From contig CM060733.1 in assembly GCA_030704615.1 (NCBI GenBank), positions 69,254,001-69,318,000 of the forward strand: a stretch of 64,000 nucleotides of DNA, in the 5' to 3' direction. A program made the translations under genes and the position numbers. The notes under the pieces are model-generated. The model had not been told where the DNA came from. It was given only the letters and a program-made list of their open reading frames with translations, and made no database searches. The stretch comes from Takakia lepidozioides (lineage: Eukaryota; Streptophyta; Takakiopsida; Takakiales; Takakiaceae). Each line of letters opens with the position of its first letter. Positions within the stretch are counted from its first letter, which is position 1. This document shows, piece after piece, positions 12,072 to 21,530 of this stretch.

Positions 12072-15000
12072 ATGCCGAAGGGGAGGAAGCAGATGCGTCT
12101 ACAGGAGGAGATTGCCATCTCCGAGCAGCAGGCCACTCAGGCAACCCAGCCACCAGTGAGAGCTCCATGCGATCGGGCTGCGCGCAGCTGATCGAGCACC
12201 GAACCCCCCATTTTGCTTCTGTAATTCTTAGACTGAATGCTAGGAGACTTGAATGCAGAACATGTTTGCATGCCTAACAGGAAAGGTGGACGTGCTGGAG
12301 GGATCGCAGGAATCCGAAGAGCCGCAGGAAGAGTCCGAGGAGCTAGCTGCAGCACGTACACCCACCCGATCCCCGAGCGCGGGTATTCCTGCCGGGCCTA
12401 GCCCTGTGCGTTTCAAAGACGCGGCTTCGAAGGGCAAGTTCAAAGCCCCAGAGATCGACTCGCGTTCTTCGGTCATGGAGAATCGCCAGCAGGGGTCGGG
12501 CCCTTCTCCAGCAAAGTCGAAGAAGAAGCAGCCCGTCCCTCTACTGGTTTCTGAACCGGCTCAGGCCGATTCACCCCCCCCAACGCGAATGAAGCAGCAG
12601 GGTAAAAGACAGATTCAATTGCAGCAGACACCTTCACCTGCAAGGATGAGGAAGCAGAAGGCAATCAGGGCGACGGCCGAACAATCTCCCGCAAAACCGC
12701 TTCCACGAGCTGAAGCTCAGTTCCTGGAGGATTTCCCGCCTGCAGATGTTGGGGCCGACTCTGCTGCAGCGAAGGCAATGGGATCGACCGTTTCTCGATT
12801 TGGTACCGGAGGAGGGTGCTGCCGCTGAACGTTCGCACAATAGACCTCACCACCGATGAGCAAGCAGGCCGGAGGAGGCCTCTGCAATGGCAGAATTGCC
12901 CGCAGACAGGCCCCAGAGTGCATCCAGTGAGGATGCTCCAGCTGCTCAGCCACTACCGGCACCTACAGACATGTCTCCGGAGGATTTCAAAAGTGCAGCG
13001 GTAAATGTTGGAGGAGACACACAGTAGCATTGGCAGAGTTCTGGGCAGCAGGGTATTCTAGCGGACTCTTCGAATCCCACTCTGTCGCATGGTCTCCCTT
13101 CCCATCGTCAGGCAGGCCCTTCCCGGAGATGTGGATAAGCTCAAGTTCGCATTTCGAGAAGGGTACCGTCTGGGATCGGCAGCGTTTTACGTTTCCATTG
13201 AGAATGAGGACGGCGAAACTCGTGGACCCACTGCCGATGAATTGTCAACGTGGGATACCCACTGGCACACTCGCAACAACGAATTCGAGGCGACGCTGAA
13301 GGGTGATCCAGACTTCGGCCATATGTCTGGTAAAATGTTCTTTGTGTGGGACGGGAATCACCGACTTCTTGCCTGGTGGGAGTACATCAAGCAGAACCAT
13401 GCCAAGCACATTGGCTGGCATTACATGGTGGAGTGTGTCATCCTCAAGGTGAAGGCGGCAGACTCCTCCCTGCTCAAGAATGCCATGGCGGACCTCAACT
13501 CGTAAGATACTCATACCCTCCCTAGCACGTTCGAAATGCGGTGCCGCATTTCGGTTTCCATTCTGGTTTGTTTCCGTGCTTCCGTGTACTGAACTGGAGA
13601 GTGTGCCTTGCAGGGTCACTGAGAATGCGTACGTGCATACCCACATGGCACATATGCTGTACAGGGTGAGGAAAACTGGTCTCACTGATCCGCAGATGTT
13701 TGCGGAAATGCTGGAGCCCGAGCTCATTCAGAAAGCCGTTGCAAAAACAGACCGGACATGGTATCGTCTCACTATGGATGGAATGGTGGAGGTGATATAC
13801 GAAGTAAGTCGTCCTCCAATTTCCCTCTGCTCATCCTTCCCCAATTTCCAGTAATCTTTTCCACATGAATCGAATGTAACGCTTTGCATGTTTTTGTTGG
13901 CAGTCAAACATCAAGCTGGATTTGGCCCATGCCAAACGCTTCTTCATGGAAAGTGAGGGGCAGGTCAAAACGTTGCAGTCATTGACTGAGCACTTGAAGG
14001 AAGCCGGTGTCAAGTCCAGAACCAAATACAAGTCAAAGCTTGTGAAGCTGGTGGCAATTGCAGATCCGGCACTTGGAAAGGACTTCATCCCCGAGATTGC
14101 AAAACACTATTCTCGGGCCATGCAGCCGACCATGCAATTGGAGAAACTGCATCACCTCTCAACGGCATGTGTGGAGGCGAAAGAGAAGGTGAGGTTTCAA
14201 TGCACTGAAGTTCCTTCCTAGCAATAGCCACTCTCTTCCAGCTCCTGACATTGGATCGGAAATGGCAGACACGGTGGCTGTCGATCTGGAATGCATCCGA
14301 GAGCATAAGGACAATGTGGTCTTTTCCACTCGAAGTTTCCGACCCTGCAGTGGATGTGTGGCTCAACCGCATGACTTGGTGGTTCCAGGTAATTCAAGGT
14401 ACTTCCCCATATTTTTTCTGAAATGAATTCCCTGAACTGCTACGTGACAATGCATTTGGGAATCGCAGGTAATGTCGAATGCGAAGGAGCAAGTCGTAAT
14501 GCACACAAATTCGTTCGGCTTGTACGTCAAATGGGATGGAACACAGACATTGGAAGACTACGTGACACGTTTCAGATGTGCGTACAAGGACAACCTTTTC
14601 GCCAGAGAGCTACAGACAGCAAGAAGGAGCGTGGAGTTTACACATCAGGAGGGAGCGGGGAAAGCTGCAATGCGAATTGTTTACAGGTGAAGCACAGCTG
14701 CCCTTGTATGCGAAGCCTGGTTACGAGGTTTGTCTCGGAAATGCGGCACCGCATTCGCATTTTATGTTTTGGTGGCACTCTGCGAGTAGGTTCGTCCAAT
14801 CTTTGCTCACGCATGCTGACTGCCTTGCAGGTATATGAAATACGTGCTCCTTCAGACAGGGGCCCTGGCTCAAGAGCCCCCGTTCTTCATGGCTTGGACC
14901 GTGGCGGGCCCAAGCTGTGTCTACACACCCGAGATGCAGAAACAATGGCATCCCGCGCATCTCGTTGGATGCCCGTGGTACCTGGAATGTCTGGCGGTAT

Positions 15001-15425
15001 TGTTGACGAGTCTGAGAAAGATCTGCACGCCTTGGCAGAAGAGAAGAGAAAGGAAAGACGTGTCCCTGCTGGGCCAAAGTCGGCAAAGGAATCTGCTGCT
15101 CTGGAAGAATCCAGAAAGGCAGCTGAGATGGCACAAAAGACGGTGGATGCAGCTGTGCAGGCCAACAGAAGGGGTCGAAGAAGAGGACTCGCCAGCAAGG
15201 AGCAGCTGTTGTGACACCCGCCAAACGAAGAAGCAGAAACAGCCTGTTCAGGAAGAGGGTGAGGAAGAGGACTCCGATGGAGACTTTGCAACCAGCCCAC
15301 CCCCCCAACGCAGGCTGCCTCCCCCCCTGCCCACCGTTGTCATGAGAGGCACGAGAACTGGCTCGGCAAAGAAGGCACTCTTCAACCCCCCAGGGGGGCA
15401 CCCTTTCGAGCCGGTGGAAAAATGA
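12072..15425 (+). CDS. Passenger gene with ParB/sulfiredoxin-like DGNHR domain
   Basis: Spliced gene; the exons below keep phase with GT-AG borders: 12072-12155, 12259 to about 12830, about 12870-13000, 13062-13501, 13614-13803, 13904-14188, 14242-14388, 14469-14686 and 14831-15425. The second and third borders are uncertain. The start MPKGRKQMRLQEEI is the only ATG that joins in phase to the 12259 exon. Exon 2 is a basic, Ser/Pro-rich linker (AKSKKKQP). Exon 13062-13501 carries LPIVRQALPGD and FFVWDGNHRLLAWWEYI; the DGNHR motif (from 13350) matches ParB/Srx folds, which bind nucleotide or DNA. The following exons encode a mostly helical region of unknown fold. The C-terminal tail is acidic and proline-rich. 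In prokaryotes ParB-like domains often accompany DNA methylases, and a methyltransferase-like gene follows directly here. Single palindrome copies lie in the introns at 13534 and 14737. Function is inferred only. Confidence 0.6.
13534..13553. repeat. Palindrome copy inside an intron of the ParB-like gene
   Basis: AAATGCGGTGCCGCATTT-type copy within intron 13502-13613. Similar single copies sit at 14737-14758 (intron 14687-14830) and at about 15987-16007 in the methyltransferase-like gene. Confidence 0.85.
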
Positions 15426-15469
15426 AGAGGCGAAAGTGGCTCCCGAAACAGTAGTCCAGTGTGTAAATC

Positions 15470-17174
15470 TTGGCGGCTTTGGATGGACGGGCAGCCAAGT
15501 TGGCATACATGAAGACCATGGAGGGTCTGAAGGGCAGTGCACTGAAGAAGGCGACTGCCGAAGAGCCTTCCGACACCCCAGGATTTCAGAATATGGTCTC
15601 GTTCTTTGAGAGGGTGTGTGCAGACAAGGATTGTAGGAGGGGCGGAAATGCCACCGAGTGGTCTTGCGATATGATCATCTTGGATATTCCGGACGGAGAG
15701 CCTGTGGAAGGACTGCAAGCTTTGCCATCTTGGAACAGGTACTCGGAGGACTTTTGGAAGAAAGGATTCGGGCTTGCCCGCATGGTGTTGGACGACAGAG
15801 GCTGTCTGGTTGTCCTGGCGAGCAGAGGAAAAAACACTCAGACAGGAATTGCGAAGTGGACCCGCAAGAGCGCCGTCCCGATTCTGAAAAAGAAGTGGAC
15901 GTGCATCAACACACTGGGCCTTCGGTCGGAAGGGAAGAAGGTGATTACGACACTGGCACTCGTCCATTCATTTGCTTGGGTGTTTTCAAATGCGGTGTGC
16001 CGCATTCGGTTTCTAATCGTTTCCCCCCTGTGTATGCAGACGAAGCAGTTCGATGCATACTGCTTTGTGAAGGAGAACTCCACCTTTGCTTTCCGGAAGG
16101 AGGGAGGAAAGGTTGACCCGAACTGCGACCCCCTCGATTACGACGTTCTGTTCAACAACGTCCCAAGGAACTTCTCCCTCATAGCCTCACTTCAACGGAA
16201 CCCCTGCGGTACTCACGGACTCGGAGCCCTGCCTTCATTCAGACAATTATGGAGACATGCACAGACGTGGAGGGCACAGTGCTCGACCTCATCTGTGGGA
16301 CAGGTATGCAGAATCTTGATCTATGCTGTTCTGCAAATTCTCGTTAGGATGTAGTTCGCAACATCTGAAGCGCCATGTTGTAATGTGTGGATGGCATTGT
16401 AACAGGTGCCTCAATGTGGGCTGGGCGGTTTTCCGACCGGCACCTCTTTGCCTACGAGGAGGATTCATCCGTGTGGGGATCCCATCTGGAAGGGCTGCAA
16501 CGGAATGTTAAGGCTCCCAACAGAGCGGAAGTCTCCTCGGATTCGTCGGAGTCCGAGGAAGACACAGTGGACATTGATGCGGAGGAGAACCCGGAATACG
16601 AGTGAGTGCAAACATTGTAAGTTTGCAAAGCCTTCTGGGTCATTTTTGTCAAACGAATTTCCGGACTGTGGTTCTCATTAGTCTCGTTGATGATTGTCAT
16701 GTGCAAGATTGCAGGGTCCGGGTCGAAACATGTAGGGCCTACACTTCCTGCCAGGAAGAATGTCCCGTTCTTTACGAGGGCCGACTTCATGACGAGCCCG
16801 GTGAGGGACTACTCCCTCCTAGTTATGCAGCTAAACTCGCAAATACAGCGATTAGAAGAAGTGAGAATCCCAGTAAAGTAGAGCAGATTTTGGAGAGGGC
16901 TAGGGAGGACAGAAGGATAAGGAAAGAGTTGGCAGCAGCTCAGACAGGTAGACGGGTACGAAAGTACATATGTGATTCAGCGGATGAGAGCGACGCAGAC
17001 AGGGAGGAAGACGACCCAACGGAGGTGAGATGGACAGTTCCGCAAGGGGAAGATGGGATTTTCGAAAGCCTGGCCAACGAGCAGTCCGCTGGAGATGAGA
17101 AAGGCACTGAGGGGGTGGAGGCGGAGCAGGACAGTCTAGAACAGGATGAGGATTCGGATGATTTTCAAGATTAA
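15470..17174 (+). CDS. Passenger DNA methyltransferase-like gene (permuted N6/N4 type), with a frameshift
   Basis: Starts MAALDGRAAKLAYMK at 15470, 45 bases after the stop of the ParB-like gene; the two could also be one gene. The order of motifs suggests a beta-class amino-methyltransferase: first CDMIILDIPDGEPVEGL (position of catalytic motif IV, normally DPPY), then FGLARMVLDDRGCLVVLAS, and later VLDLICGTGASMWAGRF (SAM-binding motif I) followed by AYEED. The frame must shift between about 16176 and 16200. Exon 16190-16303 splices to 16406-16601 (restoring the GTG of motif I across the junction) and then to 16715-17174, which encodes a basic and then very acidic tail. The DIPDG in place of DPPY makes catalysis uncertain; it could be a DNA-binding relic. 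A stretch at 15950-16040 with a palindrome copy can be read as coding or as intron. A eukaryotic ParB-methylase pair inside a transposon is not something I can match. Confidence 0.55.
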
Positions 17175-17309
17175 TAGAATTTTAATGAAGTCTCTGTAAA
17201 TGTAAATTCTCTTCCAGAGTATATAAAGGAAATTCTCCCCGACATTCGTGACCCCTCTCCAGTGTGCATTCCAGCCACACAATCGCCCAAACCACGACGC
17301 TCCCAAAAT

Positions 17310-18050
17310 CAGAAATGGGGCACCGCATTTCCAAAATTTTGGCAACTCTAAAAACCTCTTTTGGAAATGCGGCACCGCATTTCCAAAACAGGGGAGGGAC
17401 TAAATTTTCCATTTCAATGTTGGCATAGTAAAAAGTAATCGGCCGATTGGAAATGCGGTGCCGCATTTCCAAAATTTCCTTTGTCCACACGCCAGTTTTG
17501 GCCTCTCCCGCTCATTCATGGATGCCACCACGCTTACAGAGGTCGAACAAGGAGGTCGAACAAGGAGGTCGAGATGGCGGAATTGGAAATGCGGTGCCGC
17601 ATTTCCATATTGGGGATGGTCGTTGTTCGAACTGCAGGCCCATCAGCAAAAATTGGCACCGCATTCCATTGTCAAAAAAAAGTCGATGACGGACATGGAA
17701 ATGCGGCGCCGCATTTCCAGAACGGACATCGCAATTTGTCCATTTGCAGACCCTCTCACGGAAATGCGGTAACGCATTCCATCGCGCTGGTCGGAAATGT
17801 CACACTTTTCGAAGTGTTGGACGGAAATGCGGCACCGCATTCCCTTGTCCAAAAAGAAGTTTCCATTGCCAAGCTGGAAATGCGTCGCCGCATTTGCAAT
17901 GCCAACCTCGTTGTCTGTCCAATTTATAGACCCGTGTTGGTATTTCGTGTACCTGGACGGAAATGATGCACCGCATTCCATTGTCCGACACTAAAATGCG
18001 GTTCATACATTTCGATGCCGACATGGAAATGCGGTGCCGCATTTCAATGT
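17310..18050. repeat. Palindrome array 2: about 12 copies
   Basis: Same motif as array 1 (AAATGCGGNNCCGCATTT), with looser spacing (about 45-130 bp) and more mutations. Copies lie near 17317, 17363, 17449, 17583, 17696, 17759, 17820, 17876, 17960 and 18024. It separates the 3' end of the methyltransferase-like gene from the minus-strand unknown gene. One more degenerate copy is at 19163-19182. Confidence 0.85.
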
Positions 18051-18303
18051 CCGACATGGCGTTACTCTGGTATATTCTTTGTCACATGACTCTCATACCG
18101 GTTACTCTGGTATATTCATCCGAACAGACAAATTGTAGAAATGAGACATCAAATTGTAAACAGTGGGCCAATTCCGACAGTTATTCAACAGAATGAAACA
18201 CAATCACACAGAAGTGAGGTACGATGGGTTTATTGATCGGACACGATGTCTCACATTTACCAACTGCAGACAAAACTAAGCCCTTCCTCCTTCTACATGG
18301 GCT

Positions 18304-19005
18304 TCACCAAGTCGACGGAACTTCGATACCCCTCAAAACAAGCTCATTACTGCTGCGGCACCTCGAGGTAAACTGCAATTCGGTCGTTCTGCTGCCCTTG
18401 CTGGAGCCGACGACAATGTCATGTCCATCAATGATACCACCATCATACATTGACAAGGTCACTGTGGGCCTCATGTGCCCGTGCGAATCGTCTTTGCAAC
18501 TCAGCCGAATGTCTCCATACACTGGAAGAGCGGAGTGATCTGCATGTATATAGTTTTCCCCGGTGCCGTCCTCCCTGGTCCACTGGCAGCAGTTCCAGCG
18601 CCAAAGCGAGGCCGTGCGTGATCTGTCCGGCATCCCTTTCCAGCTTGGTATATCGAGGTCAACAATTTTCAGGACCCACGGACCGCATTGACCCTCGCCC
18701 TCACCTTGCTCAAAGCGGTAATAGCCCTCCAGATACTCCATTGCGCGCAAAGACTCTTGCTTGATTCCAGCAGCGTCTGTGAAAACAGAGAGCCAGACAA
18801 TGATGTCTTCTGATTCTGGTTTGAACATAGCATAATCGTGGCCATGATAAGGGCAGTCGGCTGGATTTCGGCGGCACGACATCCTTGAAAAAGAGTAGCG
18901 GAGTATGCTCAATGACAGCAGCTCCCGGATGGAGGAGGAGCAGCGCGGTGGCTGGAAAAAGTTCAAGCTAACGCTGCAATTCCTCACAAACACTCCAGGG
19001 CACAT
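18304..19005 (-). CDS. Unknown protein A of the divergent paralogue pair
   Basis: A single open frame of 233 residues. I do not recognise the family. From about residue 60 it aligns with the gene at 19166-19992: RMSCRRNPADCPYHGHDYAM, DIIVW, LRWNCCQW-type, LPVYGDIRL, MYDGGIIDGHDIVV and ELVLRGIEVP. Conserved Cys, His and Trp residues suggest a structured, possibly metal-binding N-terminal half, and the repeated short strands with DGG suggest a beta-rich C-terminal half. No signal peptide or membrane segment is evident. It is transcribed away from its paralogue, with about 160 bp between the starts. The true start may lie downstream, since the first 50 residues have no counterpart in the paralogue. 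It lies wholly within MULE-2 and so is a passenger gene. Confidence 0.55.
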   Translation of the reverse strand: MCPGVFVRNCSVSLNFFQPPRCSSSIRELLSLSILRYSFSRMSCRRNPADCPYHGHDYAMFKPESEDIIVWLSVFTDAAGIKQESLRAMEYLEGYYRFEQGEGEGQCGPWVLKIVDLDIPSWKGMPDRSRTASLWRWNCCQWTREDGTGENYIHADHSALPVYGDIRLSCKDDSHGHMRPTVTLSMYDGGIIDGHDIVVGSSKGSRTTELQFTSRCRSSNELVLRGIEVPSTW

Positions 19006-19165
19006 TTAAATTTCCCCCCTACAGGATCCTGGACCGATGAAGATTGGTTGCTGCATGAATGTAGCCGTTTCAGTTTCCTACCCTGCCATGCAAACTATGG
19101 GCAGTCACTGCCAGGTGGGTCGATAGCCACTGGACACGACGAAGTCCATCCCCTCTTCGATGTAA

Positions 19166-19992
19166 ATGCGGCGCCGAATTTCCATCCGGGGGGATGGACT
19201 TCGGTGGCAGATCTCAAACTATAACTTGTTGATGAGAAAGATGTATGGGTTCATCCACCGCTGGCGTGATGAACACGTTCCACCTCCGTCGGTGGGTACG
19301 TGGGACCCAGATGCTCCATTATTGGAGGCCGGACTGCTCTTCCGCTTCGCATCATTTCCAAAATCTAAGGGCTTCGTAGCTGTCCGCAAGGTCATTGTCA
19401 TCGGCATCCAAGTCATCCTCAGGTCCTCCTTTGCAAGGATGTCGTGCTTCCGGAACCGGGACGACTGCCCATTTGGAGGCATCGATTATGCAATGTATTC
19501 GGCCACATCGGGAGACATTGTTATCTGGTACACAGATTATAGAGAAGATACTGGTTCGATTGTGGAAACATTGGTGGCTTTTGAGTATATCCTAGGCCAC
19601 TACGCCTTCAAGCGGGGTGACGATCTTGGTCTGAGGAGTCCGTGGCTCCTGCGCATCCTTGATTCCGATTTTCCCAGCTACGACGGTCACCCATGCAGAA
19701 GAAGGCGCACTGCTATGCTGTTGCGGTGGAACTGCTGCCACTGGACTCCATCGGAGAGACCTATTCTCCTGAAGGAGTGCGCTCCTCTTCTCCATTGTAT
19801 GGGGACATTCGCATTGGTGTGGACGACAAAAACGTGAATATTTCCATATTCGATGGTGGTATGATTGAAGGGCAGGACATTGTGGTGAACATCACTAGGG
19901 GCGGTACAACGGCTGCAATCGACTTTACCTGGAGGAGCCCCATGACTCATGAGCTAGTTCTGAGAGCAGTCGAAGTCCCATTGACAACGTGA
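19166..19992 (+). pseudogene. Unknown protein B, paralogue of A, frameshifted
   Basis: Plus-strand homologue of 18304-19005. The first frame (19166 to about 19750) reads RMSCFRNRDDCPFGGIDYAM, GDIVIWYTDY and LLRWNCCHW. It must then shift frame near 19742-19755 to continue as GETYSPEGV, LYGDIRIGVDD, IFDGGMIEGQDIVV and ELVLRAVEVP, ending at 19992. By comparison with the paralogue about ten bases are missing after the WNCCHW codons, so this copy looks broken. The ATG at 19166 falls inside a palindrome copy (19163-19182), so the real start is probably further in. The function is unknown. The head-to-head arrangement suggests a shared promoter between 19005 and 19166. Confidence 0.5.
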
Positions 19993-20339
19993 CTTGTATT
20001 CAGTAGGCACAGGGCTAAAGATTTGATTGCACAATCAGCACAGTAGACGTGCTTCAAATGCAATTCATGTGGATCAATAAAAACCTCATTGTGCCCTCTT
20101 TTTATTCTATTCTGTGTCCATCGTTCCGAGAATGCGTCATTGCTCATTTCGTTGGGATTGGGAGTGTGGGTGGATTTTGCAAGTGGCTGGTAGGCTGAAA
20201 TGGGCCCCCATTGTACAGAGCAGTACCACCCTTCCATTCGCGAAACATTGCCTTTCAATATATAATTCTAAATAACATTGCCGAACCTCCTTCATCGGGA
20301 GGTCCTTCTCCCCCTATGACCGTGGCACCCTAAACCCTA
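19993..20339. other. MULE-2 right non-coding region
   Basis: Lies between the unknown gene B and the right terminus. No gene seen. Confidence 0.5.
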
Positions 20340-20431
20340 TTCCCACGGACACTCATTTCCGGAAAATAGTGCTGCTCATGTTTTTTTCCACACTTACGAC
20401 TCTGCTCATGGCTCATGAAATAGCAGCCCCC
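20340..20431 (-). repeat. MULE-2 right terminal inverted repeat
   Basis: Read inwards from 20431: GGGGGCTGCTATTTCATGAG, then CATGAGC copies. Thirteen bases (CTATTTCATGAGC) match the left end perfectly at the same offset from the terminus. Confidence 0.85.
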
Positions 20432-20440
20432 GCACCCTGA
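20432..20440. repeat. Right 9-bp target-site duplication of MULE-2 (GCACCCTGA)
   Basis: Identical to 5441-5449. Confidence 0.9.
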
Positions 20441-21530
20441 TAGTGTTTCCTACAAATTAATCCATGCCACAAACAAACCCATGCCACAAGTCAGTAAGCA
20501 ATGTGAGGGCTGACTATATACACATAGCAATTCAATGAGGAACAAAATACAGAGTCGTGATGATGCCACTTACCAAGCGTGCTTCCACCATTGCCTTCCC
20601 ACCACGACCAGTCTTGGTAGGATTCAGAATTGCACCATTTGCCTTCTTTATGTTGCCCGACACTTTGTGGAACACCTCTGTCTGCCAGTAACTTACAAGC
20701 TTGTTCCATACCTTGTCAGATACAGTAATGGGTTTCCCCTTACCACCCAACCACGCAGTGTGTGCTTCATAACGCTGGCTCTTCATTATTCTGCCAATTG
20801 TTTGTTTTAGGTGGAAGTCTTTTAACTCGTGCGGCGTATATGAAAATAGCTTAGCCAGGTCATCTCTGATTTCGTATACAACTTCATCAGGTTGGTTGTT
20901 GATGGCAAGGGAACAATCTTGCTTGCGATAAGCCTGTCCTTTAAGGGCAGCGTGCCATACATTCCGGGTCTGACCATACGGGGCTCCTTTGAGGTTCGTC
21001 AAAATCACTGTGGGAGGAAGACCTGCAGCTATTCTCTCTTCCTTGACCTTGGCAGCTTCAATTTTGGCTGAGCTATTAGCCCTCCTTAAAGCATTGGTTC
21101 TATCATTCTTTGAAACGGCACCCTCCCCTCCTTCAGAGACCTCCGTGCGCTCAGGAGAATTCAAAGCAGGATCCTGCCAAGTAGGGACTGGTGGCCATGG
21201 TTGTTGGCCAGAAGGCCGAGGACCATACTGGCCATACTGTCCATAAGCCGGAGGATATTGCGGTGGCCTGCCACCCCCATAGCTATTAGGGGGTGGCAAA
21301 TATGGTGGAGGAGGATACTGGCCATACTGCCCATATGGAGGAGCACCATATTGACCCTGACCATACTGAGTGCCAGACTGTGGGTACTGAGGCATACCAT
21401 AATAAGGTGGGGGTACTGGTGGCACAGAACCCACAACGTTGGGAGAGTTAGGGCCACCTCCTGCGTTCTTGTGGGCGCCATCTCCATTACTAGCAGCAGG
21501 GATCGTGGATCCAGTGCGCTTGTGCTTGCC
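20441..21530 (-). pseudogene. CACTA-1 gene, 5' half: Gly/Pro/Tyr-rich region and Transposase_24-like domain
   Basis: Upstream half of the gene completed at 3289-5449. The main exon (20574-21530, acceptor CTTTTCAG, donor GTAAGTGG) begins GKHKRTGST, runs through a Tyr/Pro/Gln/Gly-rich low-complexity stretch (QYGQGQYGAPPYGQYGQY) and then a domain resembling Transposase_24 of plant Ptta/En-Spm elements: SDKVWNKLVSYWQTEVF, SGNIKKANGAILNPTKTG and GRGGKAMVEARL. The next exon starts at 20449 (GTAG acceptor) in phase 0 and is cut after nine bases by MULE-2; with the duplication it continues in frame at 5449 as SGCPPTLYEIQEGS, the PT..E segment expected after this domain. The 5' exon(s) upstream of 21530 are not resolved. 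It is divergent from tnp2. Confidence 0.75.

Larger units (their letters stand above)
5450..20431. mobile_element. MULE-2: 14,982-bp Mutator-like element with passenger genes
   Basis: The ends are GAGGTTTACTATTTCATGAG at the left and, read inwards from the right, GGGGGCTGCTATTTCATGAG. With one more base (C) that is 21 positions with four mismatches, flanked outside by perfect copies of GCACCCTGA. Both ends continue into CATGAGC heptamers. Contents in order: SWIM-type transposase (minus), palindrome array 1, ParB-like gene (plus), DNA-methyltransferase-like gene (plus), palindrome array 2, and a divergent pair of unknown paralogues. Removing the element restores an open exon of the CACTA-1 gene, which independently confirms the boundaries. 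Passenger genes are known from Mutator-like elements (for example VANDAL), but I do not recognise this set. Confidence 0.88.

Noticed and set aside
12072-17174. Bacterial contamination as source of the ParB and methyltransferase genes
   Set aside because: The genes have multiple in-phase GT-AG introns, introns carry the element's palindrome, and the region is bounded by a eukaryotic transposon duplication.
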